Part shown: positions 6,249 through 13,486 of the stretch, one piece after another
Layout of the letters: each line of letters begins with the position of its first letter
Numbering within the stretch: the stretch's first letter is position 1
DNA from: Lysobacteraceae bacterium
Lineage (GTDB): Bacteria; Pseudomonadota; Gammaproteobacteria; DSM-19610
Length of the DNA: 17,461 nt
Assembly (NCBI GenBank): GCA_020201295.1
Contig: JAIVHA010000150.1
Location: 1-17,461, forward strand
Direction of reading: 5' to 3'
Made by a program: the position numbers and the translations under genes
Notes under the pieces: model-generated
Seen by the model: the letters and a program-made list of their open reading frames with translations, nothing else
What the model was told of the DNA's origin: nothing
The model's database searches: none

Positions 6249-7152
6249 TGAGTTCCGGGCGGGTCATGGGCAACCAGGCGGCATGGTCGGGATGAGTGGC
6301 GAGGCTCACCAAACCCGCCCCGGCGCGCAGTGCCGCCTCCCCCGCCAGGCGCACGGCGCCGGGCATGCCGGGGGCGCCGCCAATAATGAGCACATGGCCG
6401 TGTTCGCCCTTGTGGCTGGCGCGCCGGCGCGGCCGCGCCAGGGGGCCGAGGGGAGGCGCGGTGAGCAGGCGGGCCGCGGCCGTTACCTGCTCGTAGACGG
6501 CGGCGGGCACCTCCAGGCCGGCGAACTGCACCTCGCCCACCTGATCGGCGGCCTGGCCCGTGTACAGGCCGGGTTTGTGGCCGATGAAGGTCAGGGTGAC
6601 ATCCGCGCGCACGGCGGCGCCCAGCACCGTGCCACGATCGGCATGCAGGCCGGAGGGGATATCCAGTGCCAGGCAGGGGATGGCGCTGGCGTTCATGGCC
6701 TCGATGGCCGTGCACCAGTCGCCTTCCACGGCCCGTTCCAGGCCGGTGCCCAGCAGGGCGTCCACCAGCACATCGGCCTCCAGGGCCTGGCCCGGGACGA
6801 AGGGCTGCGGTTCGATGCCCGTCGCCAGCAGCGCCTCCAGGGCCGCGCGCGCCGCGCCGCCGATGCGGCCCTCGTCGCCCAGCTGCAGTACCTTCACCGC
6901 CAGGCCCTCTTCGTGCGCAAGGCGCGCCACCACGAAGCCGTCGCCGCCGTTGTTGCCGGTGCCGCACAGCACCAGGATGCGGAAGGCCTGCGGCCAGCGC
7001 TGGCGCAGCAGCGCGAAGGCGGCCGCACCCGCGCGTTCCATGAGCATCGACTCGCTGATGCCCGGCAGCGCGCCGGCCAGGCGGTCCAGCTGGCGGCATT
7101 GTGCCGCGCGGTACAGCCAGCAGTCGGATTGGGATTCTGAGACGTGTGCCAT
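6211..7152 (-). CDS. nnr: NAD(P)HX epimerase plus start of the dehydratase domain, N-terminal part of split nnr
   Basis: 313 residues from ATG 7152. The N-terminal YjeF_N epimerase domain, which interconverts R- and S-NAD(P)HX, is complete: CGTGNNGGDG (63-72), DALLGTG (131-137), DIPSG (164-168) and HKPGLYTG (192-199). It continues into the dehydratase domain (KGEHGHVLIIGGAPGMPGA at 248-266, AALRAGAGL, RPELM) and then stops at TGA 6211-6213 after MSHGVAGPRDRS. The normal protein is one chain of about 490-510 residues, so this is an interruption inside the second domain. Upstream in-frame starts at 7236 and beyond would run into queG and are rejected. The gene is divergent from queG with 67 bp between them; a TATGTT box (7186-7191 on the minus strand) may be its -10. 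Confidence 0.88.
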   Translation of the reverse strand: MAHVSESQSDCWLYRAAQCRQLDRLAGALPGISESMLMERAGAAAFALLRQRWPQAFRILVLCGTGNNGGDGFVVARLAHEEGLAVKVLQLGDEGRIGGAARAALEALLATGIEPQPFVPGQALEADVLVDALLGTGLERAVEGDWCTAIEAMNASAIPCLALDIPSGLHADRGTVLGAAVRADVTLTFIGHKPGLYTGQAADQVGEVQFAGLEVPAAVYEQVTAAARLLTAPPLGPLARPRRRASHKGEHGHVLIIGGAPGMPGAVRLAGEAALRAGAGLVSLATHPDHAAWLPMTRPELMSHGVAGPRDRS

Positions 7153-7219
7153 GGGCTTCACTGGTGATCGGGCCGGGAGACTGGCAACATACCGTGAAGC
7201 CTTGCCCGAAATCCACTCC

Positions 7220-8296
7220 ATGTCCCAGCCCGCCACACCCGACTACGCCGCCCTGGCCCTGACCATCAAGCAATGGGGCCGCGAACTGGGTTTCCAGCAG
7301 GTGGGCATCACCGACACCGATCTCGGCGAACAGGAACGCCACCTGCTCGACTGGCTGGCCCAGGGCCGCCACGGCGCCATGGACTACATGGCCCGCCATG
7401 GCGTCAAGCGCAGCCGACCCGCGGAACTGGAACCGGGCACGCTCAGGGTGATCTCGGTGCGCCTGGACTACTGGCCGGAACGGGACGAGCGCGCCGACGC
7501 GGTGCTGCAGGATGCCACCCTCGCCTATCTCAGCCGCTACGCCCTGGGCCGCGACTACCACAAGCTGCTGCGCCAGCGGCTGCAGCAACTGGCCACGCGC
7601 ATCGAGCGCGAGATCGGCCCCTTCGGCTACCGCGCCTTCACCGACAGCGCGCCGGTGCTGGAAAAGGCCCTGGCGGAAAAGGCCGGCCTGGGCTGGATCG
7701 GCAAGCACACCAACCTGCTGCACGACAAGACCGGTTCCTGGTTCTTTCTCGGCGAGCTGTACACCGACCTGCCATTGCCGGTGGATGCGCCGGGCACCAA
7801 CCACTGCGGCACTTGCCATGCCTGTATCGACGCCTGCCCCACCGGCGCCATCGTCGCGCCCTATGAACTGGATGCGCGGCTGTGCATCTCCTACCTCACC
7901 ATCGAGTTACGCGAGGCCATCCCCGAGGAACTGCGCCCGCTGATTGGTAACCGGGTGTACGGTTGCGATGACTGCCAGCTGGTGTGCCCCTGGAACCGCT
8001 TCGCGCAAACCACGCAGGAAACCGATTTCCACCCACGCCAGGGCCTGGAGGCCAGCGAGCTGGTGGCGCTGTTCCGCTGGAGCGAGGCGGAGTTCCTGGA
8101 ACGCCTGCAGGGCTCGGCCATCCGCCGCATCGGCTATGAATGCTGGCTGCGTAACCTGGCGGTGGGGCTGGGCAATGCGCCCGCGAGCACGGAGGTGGTC
8201 GCGGCGCTGGAGGAGAAGCGCGACCATCCATCGGCACTGGTACGCGAGCATGTGGGCTGGGCGCTGGCGCGGCATGGTGTGGGACAATCGGGGTAG
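7220..8296 (+). CDS. queG: Epoxyqueuosine reductase QueG
   Basis: Catalyses the last step of queuosine synthesis, reducing epoxyqueuosine in tRNA, with cobalamin and two [4Fe-4S] clusters. 358 residues from ATG 7220; the N-terminus (IKQWGRELGFQQVGITDTDL) aligns with E. coli QueG from memory, so the longer in-frame extension is rejected. Motifs: SRYALGRDYHK (105-115), the catalytic-Asp region TDSAPVLEKALAEKAGLGWIG (141-161, D142), the first cluster C196-x2-C199-x2-C202-x3-C206-P, and the second cluster ligands C222, C249, C252 and C256 in CDDCQLVCPWN. A C-terminal HEAT-like segment follows. All cluster ligands are present. It is divergent from nnr. In E. coli queG, nnr and tsaE are also neighbours. 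Confidence 0.97.
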   Translation: MSQPATPDYAALALTIKQWGRELGFQQVGITDTDLGEQERHLLDWLAQGRHGAMDYMARHGVKRSRPAELEPGTLRVISVRLDYWPERDERADAVLQDATLAYLSRYALGRDYHKLLRQRLQQLATRIEREIGPFGYRAFTDSAPVLEKALAEKAGLGWIGKHTNLLHDKTGSWFFLGELYTDLPLPVDAPGTNHCGTCHACIDACPTGAIVAPYELDARLCISYLTIELREAIPEELRPLIGNRVYGCDDCQLVCPWNRFAQTTQETDFHPRQGLEASELVALFRWSEAEFLERLQGSAIRRIGYECWLRNLAVGLGNAPASTEVVAALEEKRDHPSALVREHVGWALARHGVGQSG

Positions 8297-8305
8297 ACTG
8301 CGCCC

Positions 8306-8470
8306 ATGGCCAAACAACTGTTGAACCATGCCGCGCGCAAGCGCGCTGGCGAGGTAGAGACCTTCCTCGGCGTGCTGCGCCGCGAGCCGGTGAAGGTGCT
8401 GCTGCAGCTGGCTCTCGTGGCCGGGATCATCGCCCTGATGATGTGGCCGATCTGGGTACTGATGCACTGA
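8306..8470 (+). CDS. 54-aa single-pass membrane peptide downstream of queG
   Basis: ATG 8306 to TGA 8468-8470. The N-terminal half is basic and amphipathic (MAKQLLNHAARKRAGEVETF), followed by one hydrophobic helix at about residues 30-53 (VKVLLQLALVAGIIALMMWP). It begins 9 bp after the queG stop, so it is probably cotranscribed. GGGGTAG, lying across the queG stop, is a weak ribosome binding site. G/C-ending codon use resembles its neighbours, which supports coding. I do not recognise a family. Confidence 0.5.
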   Translation: MAKQLLNHAARKRAGEVETFLGVLRREPVKVLLQLALVAGIIALMMWPIWVLMH

Positions 8471-8477
8471 CAGGCGA

Positions 8478-8645
8478 TCAGGGTATCGATTTCTGCGATA
8501 CCTCTTCCGCGGGCACCAACTGTGCGCAGCCCGCCTCGATCTCGGAGACTCGCCGGAGGATCTCCTCCACCCACGATCTGGCGATCTCTTCGGGCGCATA
8601 CCAGCGCGCTGCAGAACTTACACAGCTGGCCAGGGTCCCAATGGG
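8478..8645 (-). pseudogene. Remnant of an addiction-module antitoxin (TIGR02574/PF09720-like)
   Basis: A minus-strand frame ending at TGA 8478-8480 encodes ARWYAPEEIARSWVEEIL, then RRVSEIEAGCAQLVPAEEVS. This resembles the conserved C-terminal half of 'putative addiction module component' antitoxins (W-x-EEI-x-RRV-x-EI-x-AG...PAEEV). In-frame upstream there is a TAA just before 8645 and no start codon, so the N-terminal half is lost, and no RelE/ParE-type toxin follows. Length and motif argue for a decayed toxin-antitoxin locus; the identification is from memory of the family pattern. Confidence 0.45.
8482..8502. terminator. Hairpin after the queG operon, possible terminator
   Basis: GGTATCG (8482-8488) and CGATACC (8496-8502) form a perfect 7-bp stem with a 7-nt loop, 11 bp after the 54-aa ORF. 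The following TCTTCC is only a poor U-tract, so termination is plausible but not strong. It overlaps the tail of the antitoxin remnant. Confidence 0.35.
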
Positions 8646-8671
8646 TTACAGGATTACCTGGGAGCGCCGCC

Positions 8672-9082
8672 ATGACCTTCCCCATGCGCACCAAACGGTT
8701 TCCAGGGCCGCTGCTGGCCCTGTTGGTCGCCACCACCCCGGCCCTGGGCGGGGAAATCTACCGCTGGGTGGATGAACAGGGTGTGACGAATTTCAGCCAG
8801 ACACCCCCCGACGACCCGGCGCAGAGCGCCCGGGTGCTGCATCTGGAACCCCTCTCGACCATACCTTCCGTGGATGTCGCCGCGCTGCTCGAGGTCGCGG
8901 AACGGCTCGAGGCCAGCCGGCTGGCGCGTGAACAGGCAAGGGCCGCGCAACGGCAGGCTGTCCGGGGGGCGCGTCTCCAGGAACAGGAGACACCGCCGGC
9001 CATCAGCGCCTACCCGCCGCCGGTACTGCTGCACACCCCCAGTGGGAATGGTCCGGACATGCAATGTCGGCTACGAAAATAA
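8672..9082 (+). CDS. DUF4124 domain protein, secreted
   Basis: 136 residues from ATG 8672, with GGGAG about 6 nt upstream. A signal peptide (RTKRFPGPLLALLVATTPALG) is likely cleaved near residues 26-27. The mature N-terminus carries a DUF4124 motif, EIYRWVDEQGVTNFSQTPP (28-46), common in periplasmic proteins of gammaproteobacteria. A charged helical stretch at about 68-105 (EVAERLEASRLAREQARAAQ) follows, then a proline-rich end (SAYPPPVLLHTP). The molecular role is unknown; DUF4124 is thought to be a small envelope domain. It stands alone between two degraded loci, with a compact hairpin just after it. Confidence 0.8.
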   Translation: MTFPMRTKRFPGPLLALLVATTPALGGEIYRWVDEQGVTNFSQTPPDDPAQSARVLHLEPLSTIPSVDVAALLEVAERLEASRLAREQARAAQRQAVRGARLQEQETPPAISAYPPPVLLHTPSGNGPDMQCRLRK

Positions 9083-9100
9083 GCGGACGATCTCTTTAAT

Positions 9101-9115
9101 TCAGGGACGCCCTGA
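9101..9115. terminator. Compact hairpin between DUF4124 gene and TonB-receptor remnant
   Basis: TCAGGG (9101-9106), a 3-nt loop and CCCTGA (9110-9115), followed by TTAAT on the plus strand and preceded by TTTAAT, so it could terminate in both directions between the convergent genes. Confidence 0.4.
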
Positions 9116-9138
9116 TTAATGTCCTGCATGAACAGATA

Positions 9139-9393
9139 TCAGAATCGCACGCGCACACCCGTGTGAAAATTGCGTTCCGGGGCCGGTTCATAGTAGCGGT
9201 CACCAGCGGCGTTGATGCGCAGGTTGCTGAAGTACTTCCGGTCGGCGAGGTTGTTCACACCCACGAAGGTCTCGATGTCCATCGTACCGAAGCTGCGGCG
9301 CACACCGGCACGCAGGTTGAACACGGCATACCCCGGCACCTCCACCTGGTTGGCGTTGTCGGCATGCTGGCGCGAATGTACCACCCCCAGGAA
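9139..9393 (-). pseudogene. C-terminal fragment of a TonB-dependent outer-membrane receptor
   Basis: A minus-strand frame ends at 9139 and encodes about 80 residues that read as the last beta-strands of a TonB-dependent receptor: PGYAVFNLRAGVRRSFG, ETFVGVNNLADRKYFSN, RINAAGDRYYEPAPERNF and the terminal TGVRVRF with the final aromatic residue of outer-membrane barrels. Full receptors are 650-800 residues; here the frame is closed by a stop about 30 bp upstream of the recognisable part, and no plug or remaining barrel is present in the window. It is a deletion remnant. A GTG at 9384 could in principle start it, but an isolated 81-residue barrel tail is unlikely to be functional. Confidence 0.75.
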
Positions 9394-9490
9394 ACAGAAT
9401 CAGTCCTGCCTCACTCATCATTCCGTGACCGCAGTCCGTGCGGTTCCGTACAGACGGGCATCCCCACCAGGACTACTGTCCCCCATACGT

Positions 9491-9515
9491 TCAGGCGTGG
9501 CTCCGCTGCGCCTGA
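9491..9515. repeat. Hairpin in the leader region of the outer-membrane protein gene
   Basis: TCAGGCG (9491-9497) and CGCCTGA (9509-9515) form a perfect 7-bp stem with an 11-nt loop, 62 bp before the ATG at 9577. It may be a 5'-UTR structure or an operator; I see no clear promoter boxes nearby. Confidence 0.25.
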
Positions 9516-9576
9516 GTTCCGCTACAACCCTCAACCTCAAGGGCATTGGCTTCACTGTCGGTGCAAGGAGATTCAA

Positions 9577-10125
9577 ATGAACAAACGGACGACTTTACTT
9601 TGCGTGACTCTTGGCCTGTTTCCCGTGGCAGCCTTTGCCCAGTACGGTTCCACCTCAAACCTGGGACCGGCGGCGGGTGAACGTGAATTCACCCTGTCCG
9701 GCACCGGCAGCAGCGACAAGGATTTCGATTCGAGCAGTTTTGGCATGAGCGCCGATATCGGCTGGTATCGCAGCCCAGAATTACTGCTTGGCATCCGGCA
9801 GAGCCTGAATTTCGCGGATATCGAGGGCGAGGACATCTCCAATGATTTCTGGAATGGATCGACCCGTGGTTATGTGAATTATCACTTCGGCCAGACTGCG
9901 TGGAGGCCTTTCGTCGGTGCCAGCCTCGGTGGCGTGTATGGAGATGGTGTGAATAATTCCGGTTTTGCAGGACTGGAGGGCGGCCTCAAGTACTACGTCA
10001 TGCCCAAGACCTTTATCATGGCCCGAGCCGAGTACCAATGGTTCTTTGACGACGGCGGTGATGTGGATGACCAATTCGACAAAGGGGCCTGGGCCTATAC
10101 GTTCGGTCTTGGTTATAACTTCTGA
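9577..10125 (+). CDS. Small outer-membrane beta-barrel protein, 182 aa
   Basis: ATG 9577 has a strong AAGGAG 6 nt upstream, which sets the start against longer in-frame extensions. The signal peptide MNKRTTLLCVTLGLFPVAAFA ends in an A-F-A cleavage site at residue 21. The mature part has alternating hydrophobic strands (SFGMSADIGWYRSPELLLGI, RGYVNYHFG, RPFVGASLGGVYG, AGLEGGLKYYVMPKTFIMAR, AEYQWFF) and ends in YTFGLGYNF with the terminal phenylalanine used for BAM recognition. It looks like an 8-stranded opacity/OmpA-type barrel without a peptidoglycan-binding domain. Ligand and role cannot be told. G+C is visibly lower than in rsmI next door, suggesting acquisition together with the patch before it. 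Confidence 0.82.
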   Translation: MNKRTTLLCVTLGLFPVAAFAQYGSTSNLGPAAGEREFTLSGTGSSDKDFDSSSFGMSADIGWYRSPELLLGIRQSLNFADIEGEDISNDFWNGSTRGYVNYHFGQTAWRPFVGASLGGVYGDGVNNSGFAGLEGGLKYYVMPKTFIMARAEYQWFFDDGGDVDDQFDKGAWAYTFGLGYNF

Positions 10126-10146
10126 GCCTCGAGCCATCTGCCCGCA

Positions 10147-10995
10147 TCACTTGCCCTGCAGTTCCAGCGCTCGTTCGTAGAGCCGCTTTTTCGCCACCCC
10201 GGTCAGTTTCGCCGCCAGGGTGGCGGACTGCTTTACGGACAGCTCCTCCAGCAGGGTCGCCAATACGCGTTCGGTCGCCGCATCGAGCGCGTCGCTGGCG
10301 CGTGCCGGCGCGCCTTCCACCAGCACCACGAACTCGCCTTTCTGCTGCTGGGCATCGGCGCGCATCCATTCCAACAGCTCGGCAAGGGTGCCGTCACGAA
10401 TGGTCTCGTAGGTCTTGGTCAGTTCCCGGGCCACCACGGCACGGCGTGCCTCCCCGAACACCTCCGCCATGCTCGCCAGGCTGTCCAGGATCCGATGGCT
10501 GGATTCATAGAACACCAGGGTGCGGGATTCGCCGGCCAGCTCCCGCAGGCGATTCTCCCGCTGGCCCCCGCGTGCCGGCAGGAAGCCCTCGAACACGAAG
10601 CGATCGGTGGGCAGACCGGCCGCGGACAGGGCGCAGATGGCGGCACTGCAGCCGGGCACGGGTACCACCCGGATGCCGCGTTCACGGGCGGCACGCACCA
10701 GGGGGAAACCGGGATCGCTGATCAGCGGCGTGCCGGCATCGGAGATCAGGGCGATGGACAGGCCCTGCTCCAGCTCGGCGAGCAGGCCCTCCACCTTCTG
10801 GCGTTCGTTATGCTCGTGCAAGGAACCGAGCGGGGTGCGGATGCCGTAGTGGCCCAGCAGCCGCTGGCTGTGGCGGGTGTCCTCGGCGGCGATACGATCC
10901 ACCTTCGCCAGCACCTGCAGGGCGCGCTGACTGATGTCGTCGAGGTTACCGATGGGGGTGGCGACGATGTAGAGCGTGCCGGTGGGCTGGGCCAT
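10147..10995 (-). CDS. rsmI: 16S rRNA (cytidine1402-2'-O)-methyltransferase RsmI
   Basis: Methylates the 2'-O of C1402 in 16S rRNA, in the decoding centre, using S-adenosylmethionine. 282 residues from ATG 10995, the usual length. Motifs: GTLYIVATPIGNLDDIS (near the N-terminus), AAEDTRHSQRLL, SLHEHNE, the SAM-binding ALISDAGTPLISDPGFPLVR, VPVPGCSA, FEGFLPARGGQR, VFYESSHRI and ARELTKTYE. The longer upstream in-frame start (11139) would overlap the lpoA promoter and start, and is rejected. It is divergent from lpoA as in E. coli yraL/yraM, and convergent with the outer-membrane protein gene, with only 21 bp between their stops. Confidence 0.97.
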   Translation of the reverse strand: MAQPTGTLYIVATPIGNLDDISQRALQVLAKVDRIAAEDTRHSQRLLGHYGIRTPLGSLHEHNERQKVEGLLAELEQGLSIALISDAGTPLISDPGFPLVRAARERGIRVVPVPGCSAAICALSAAGLPTDRFVFEGFLPARGGQRENRLRELAGESRTLVFYESSHRILDSLASMAEVFGEARRAVVARELTKTYETIRDGTLAELLEWMRADAQQQKGEFVVLVEGAPARASDALDAATERVLATLLEELSVKQSATLAAKLTGVAKKRLYERALELQGK

Positions 10996-11120
10996 GGCGC
11001 GGGATTCCGGGGGAACGAAGGGGCATGCTACCCAAATTCCCCCGCCGGCACACCCCGGACGGTGGCAGCCTCGTCCCATATACAGTAGAGTCTGGCCTGA
11101 ATTTGCCAACCCGCGACACC

Positions 11121-13094
11121 ATGCCAAAATCCTCTGCATTTCCCATCCGTCCCCTGTTGCTGGCCCTGCTCATCGGCCTGCTGACGGCCTGTGCCACGCC
11201 GGTACTCAAACCCACCAGTGCCGAGGAACGCCTGGCGCAGGAAACCGCGCAGCTGGTGCAGATGGGACAATACCGGGCCGCCGCGGAGCGCTACCTGGCC
11301 GCAGCGGCAACGGCAGAACGACTCCAGGCCATCCGCTACCGCGCCGAGGCAGCCGGCCTGCTGCTCCAGGCCGGCGATCCCGACGCCGCCGAGCGTCTGC
11401 TCGGGGACCTGGATGCCAGCTCCCTGCCGGCATCGGAACGGATGTCACTGGTGCTGGTGCAGGCCCGGATCGCGCTGGCCCGCCACCGCCCCGATACCGC
11501 CCTGGCCCTGCTGCGGGAACTGGATGACCTCGAGGTCGAGCACACACGGGTGGCGGACTTTCACCGCCTGCGGGCCGAGGCCTACCAGATGGCGGGCAAC
11601 CGCCTGGAGAGCGCCCGGGAACGCGTCTGGCTGGACGGCCTGCTGAGCAATCCCCAGGAGCAGGAAGACAACCGCCAGGCCATTTGGGAATCCCTCTCGG
11701 GCCTGTCGGACACCCTGTTGCAACGCCTGCGCCCCGCCGCGCCCGATGTGCTGGGCGGCTGGATGGAGCTGGTGGAACTCTCCCGCCTGCTGCGCCAGCC
11801 CGGGGCGGACGCGTCCAGCCGGCTGCAGGACTGGCAGCGCCGCTATCCGCGCCACCCGGCCGAGGCGCGCCTGGACCAGTGGCTGGCGGCCCCTGTCGCG
11901 GCGGAACTGGAGCGTGTGGCCTTGTTACTGCCCCTCAGCGGCCCCCTGGCAGGGCCGGCGGCCGCGGTGCGTGACGGCCTGCTGGCCGCCCGCTTCCAGC
12001 AGGCCGCTCGCGGCGAACGCACGCCGGAGTTGCGTATCTATGACACTGGCGCACAACCGCAGGAGGCCTGGCAGCAATACCAGCTGGCCGTGGCCGAGGG
12101 CGCCAGCATGGTCATCGGCCCCCTGCACAAGGAAGCGATACAGGCACTGGTACAGTCCGGGCCGCTGACCGTGCCGGTGCTGGCCCTGAACCAGATCGAC
12201 GGTGACGGCCAGCCCGGGCTCTACCAGTTCGGCCTGGCGCCGGAAGACGAGGCCCGCCAGGTCGCCGAACGGGCGCGCTGGGACGGCCACGACACGGCAC
12301 TGGTGCTGATGCCGGAAGGCACCTGGGCCGAACGGGTCTACGGGGCCTTCGCGGCACGTTGGGAGGAACTGGGTGGCAAGGTCCTGGAGGTGCAACGCAT
12401 TGCGCCCCAGCAGGTGGATTTCGGGGACACCATCCAGGCCCTGCTCAACCTGGACGACAGCCGCAACCGTCATCGCGCCCTCACCCGCCTGATGGGCCGC
12501 AGCCTGGAATTCGAACCGCGCCGGCGCCAGGATGCCGATTTCGTATTCCTGCTGGCCCAAGCCCGGGAGGCACGCCAGATCAAGCCGCAACTTCGTTTCC
12601 ACCGTGCCGCGACCCTGCCGGTCTACAGCATCTCCACGGTGTATGCCGGCGTCGCGGATGCACAGCGCGACGCGGACCTGAACGGCATCCGTTTCTGTGA
12701 CATCCCCTGGGTGCTGGCGCCACAGGACAGCCGTCCCGAGTTGCGCGCGCAACTGGACCGCCTGTGGCCTGCGGAAATGCAGCGCCATCCGCGGCTCTTC
12801 GCCCTGGGCATCGATGCCTACGAACTGCTGCCCTACCTGCAACCCCAGGGCTTGCGCTATTTTGACGGCACCACCGGAACCCTGTCGCTGGACACCCAGC
12901 AGCACCTCTACCGCGAATTACGCTGGGCCGAGATCCACCGTGGCCGACCGCGCCTGCTGGAAGCCGCGCTGGAGGCCAACCCCGCCTGGGAGCGGAACCC
13001 GGACATCCCCATGGAGGGGCCACGGGAGCCGGAACCGGTTCCCCGCGAGGAGGAGATCATGGATGAATCGCCAGCAACGGGGCCAGCAGGCTGA
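11121..13094 (+). CDS. lpoA: Penicillin-binding protein activator LpoA (LppC family lipoprotein)
   Basis: Outer-membrane lipoprotein that reaches through the periplasm to stimulate PBP1A transpeptidase activity. 657 residues from ATG 11121. The signal peptide ends in lipobox L-T-A-C with Cys24. An N-terminal helical TPR-like region follows (to about 250), then the LppC periplasmic-binding-protein-like domain beginning near residue 265 (ERVALLLPLSGPLAGPAAAV), with VIGPLHKEAIQAL, VPVLALNQ, FQFGLAPEDEARQ-like LYQFGLAPEDEARQVAERA and LPVYSISTVYAG. The tail is acidic and proline-rich. The last 32 bp overlap yraN. The upstream in-frame start at 11025 is rejected because the lipoprotein signal begins at 11121. 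Confidence 0.95.
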   Translation: MPKSSAFPIRPLLLALLIGLLTACATPVLKPTSAEERLAQETAQLVQMGQYRAAAERYLAAAATAERLQAIRYRAEAAGLLLQAGDPDAAERLLGDLDASSLPASERMSLVLVQARIALARHRPDTALALLRELDDLEVEHTRVADFHRLRAEAYQMAGNRLESARERVWLDGLLSNPQEQEDNRQAIWESLSGLSDTLLQRLRPAAPDVLGGWMELVELSRLLRQPGADASSRLQDWQRRYPRHPAEARLDQWLAAPVAAELERVALLLPLSGPLAGPAAAVRDGLLAARFQQAARGERTPELRIYDTGAQPQEAWQQYQLAVAEGASMVIGPLHKEAIQALVQSGPLTVPVLALNQIDGDGQPGLYQFGLAPEDEARQVAERARWDGHDTALVLMPEGTWAERVYGAFAARWEELGGKVLEVQRIAPQQVDFGDTIQALLNLDDSRNRHRALTRLMGRSLEFEPRRRQDADFVFLLAQAREARQIKPQLRFHRAATLPVYSISTVYAGVADAQRDADLNGIRFCDIPWVLAPQDSRPELRAQLDRLWPAEMQRHPRLFALGIDAYELLPYLQPQGLRYFDGTTGTLSLDTQQHLYRELRWAEIHRGRPRLLEAALEANPAWERNPDIPMEGPREPEPVPREEEIMDESPATGPAG

Positions 13095-13413
13095 GCAGAC
13101 GGCCTGCCGCTACCTGGAAGGCCAGGGCCTGCGCCTGATCACCAACAACTATCGCTGTCGCTGCGGCGAGATCGACCTCATCATGGATGATGGAGACAGC
13201 CTGGTGGTCGTTGAGGTACGATACCGCCGCCATGACCGCTATGGCAGCGCTGCCGAGACGGTGGATGCACGCAAGCGCGCCCGCATCATCCGTTGCGCGC
13301 AACAGTACCTGCAAAGGCATCCCGCCGCGCGGGATCGCCCTGCCCGCTTCGACGTCATCACGCTGGATGCCGGACGCGGCCTGCACTGGATAACAGACGC
13401 CTTTGGTCTCTGA
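13063..13413 (+). CDS. yraN: YraN/UPF0102 family endonuclease-fold protein
   Basis: 116 residues from ATG 13063, which has GGAGGAG 7 nt upstream inside the end of lpoA (32-bp overlap, so coupled translation). The sequence QQAEQTACRYLEGQGLRLIT, then NNYRCRCGEIDLIMDDGDSL, VVVEVRYRR and ALDA-like VDARKRARI is the UPF0102 pattern, with the GEIDL-x(n)-VEV core of restriction-endonuclease-like folds. The usual final lysine of the EVK motif is arginine (EVR), as in many family members. The exact biological role is unsettled. Its position after lpoA is conserved in gammaproteobacteria. Confidence 0.93.
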   Translation: MNRQQRGQQAEQTACRYLEGQGLRLITNNYRCRCGEIDLIMDDGDSLVVVEVRYRRHDRYGSAAETVDARKRARIIRCAQQYLQRHPAARDRPARFDVITLDAGRGLHWITDAFGL

Positions 13414-13486
13414 CGTGGCCAGGGAACCTGTCACACTGTCAAAGGTCGAACCCGCAGCTCACCTGTCCCGAAAGGAGAATGAACCC

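Noticed and set aside
5144..7140. Long plus-strand frames opposite tsaE and nnr
   Set aside because: Both opposite-strand genes show full motif sets; the plus frames are compositionally biased shadows.
5621..7819. A single 732-codon minus-strand frame covering nnr and part of queG
   Set aside because: Only its last 197 residues look like protein (the Nnr dehydratase). The rest is the wrong frame of nnr-N and the antisense of queG.
11925..12905. A 326-codon minus-strand frame inside lpoA
   Set aside because: It is antisense to the conserved LppC domain; no recognisable domain and no ribosome binding site.
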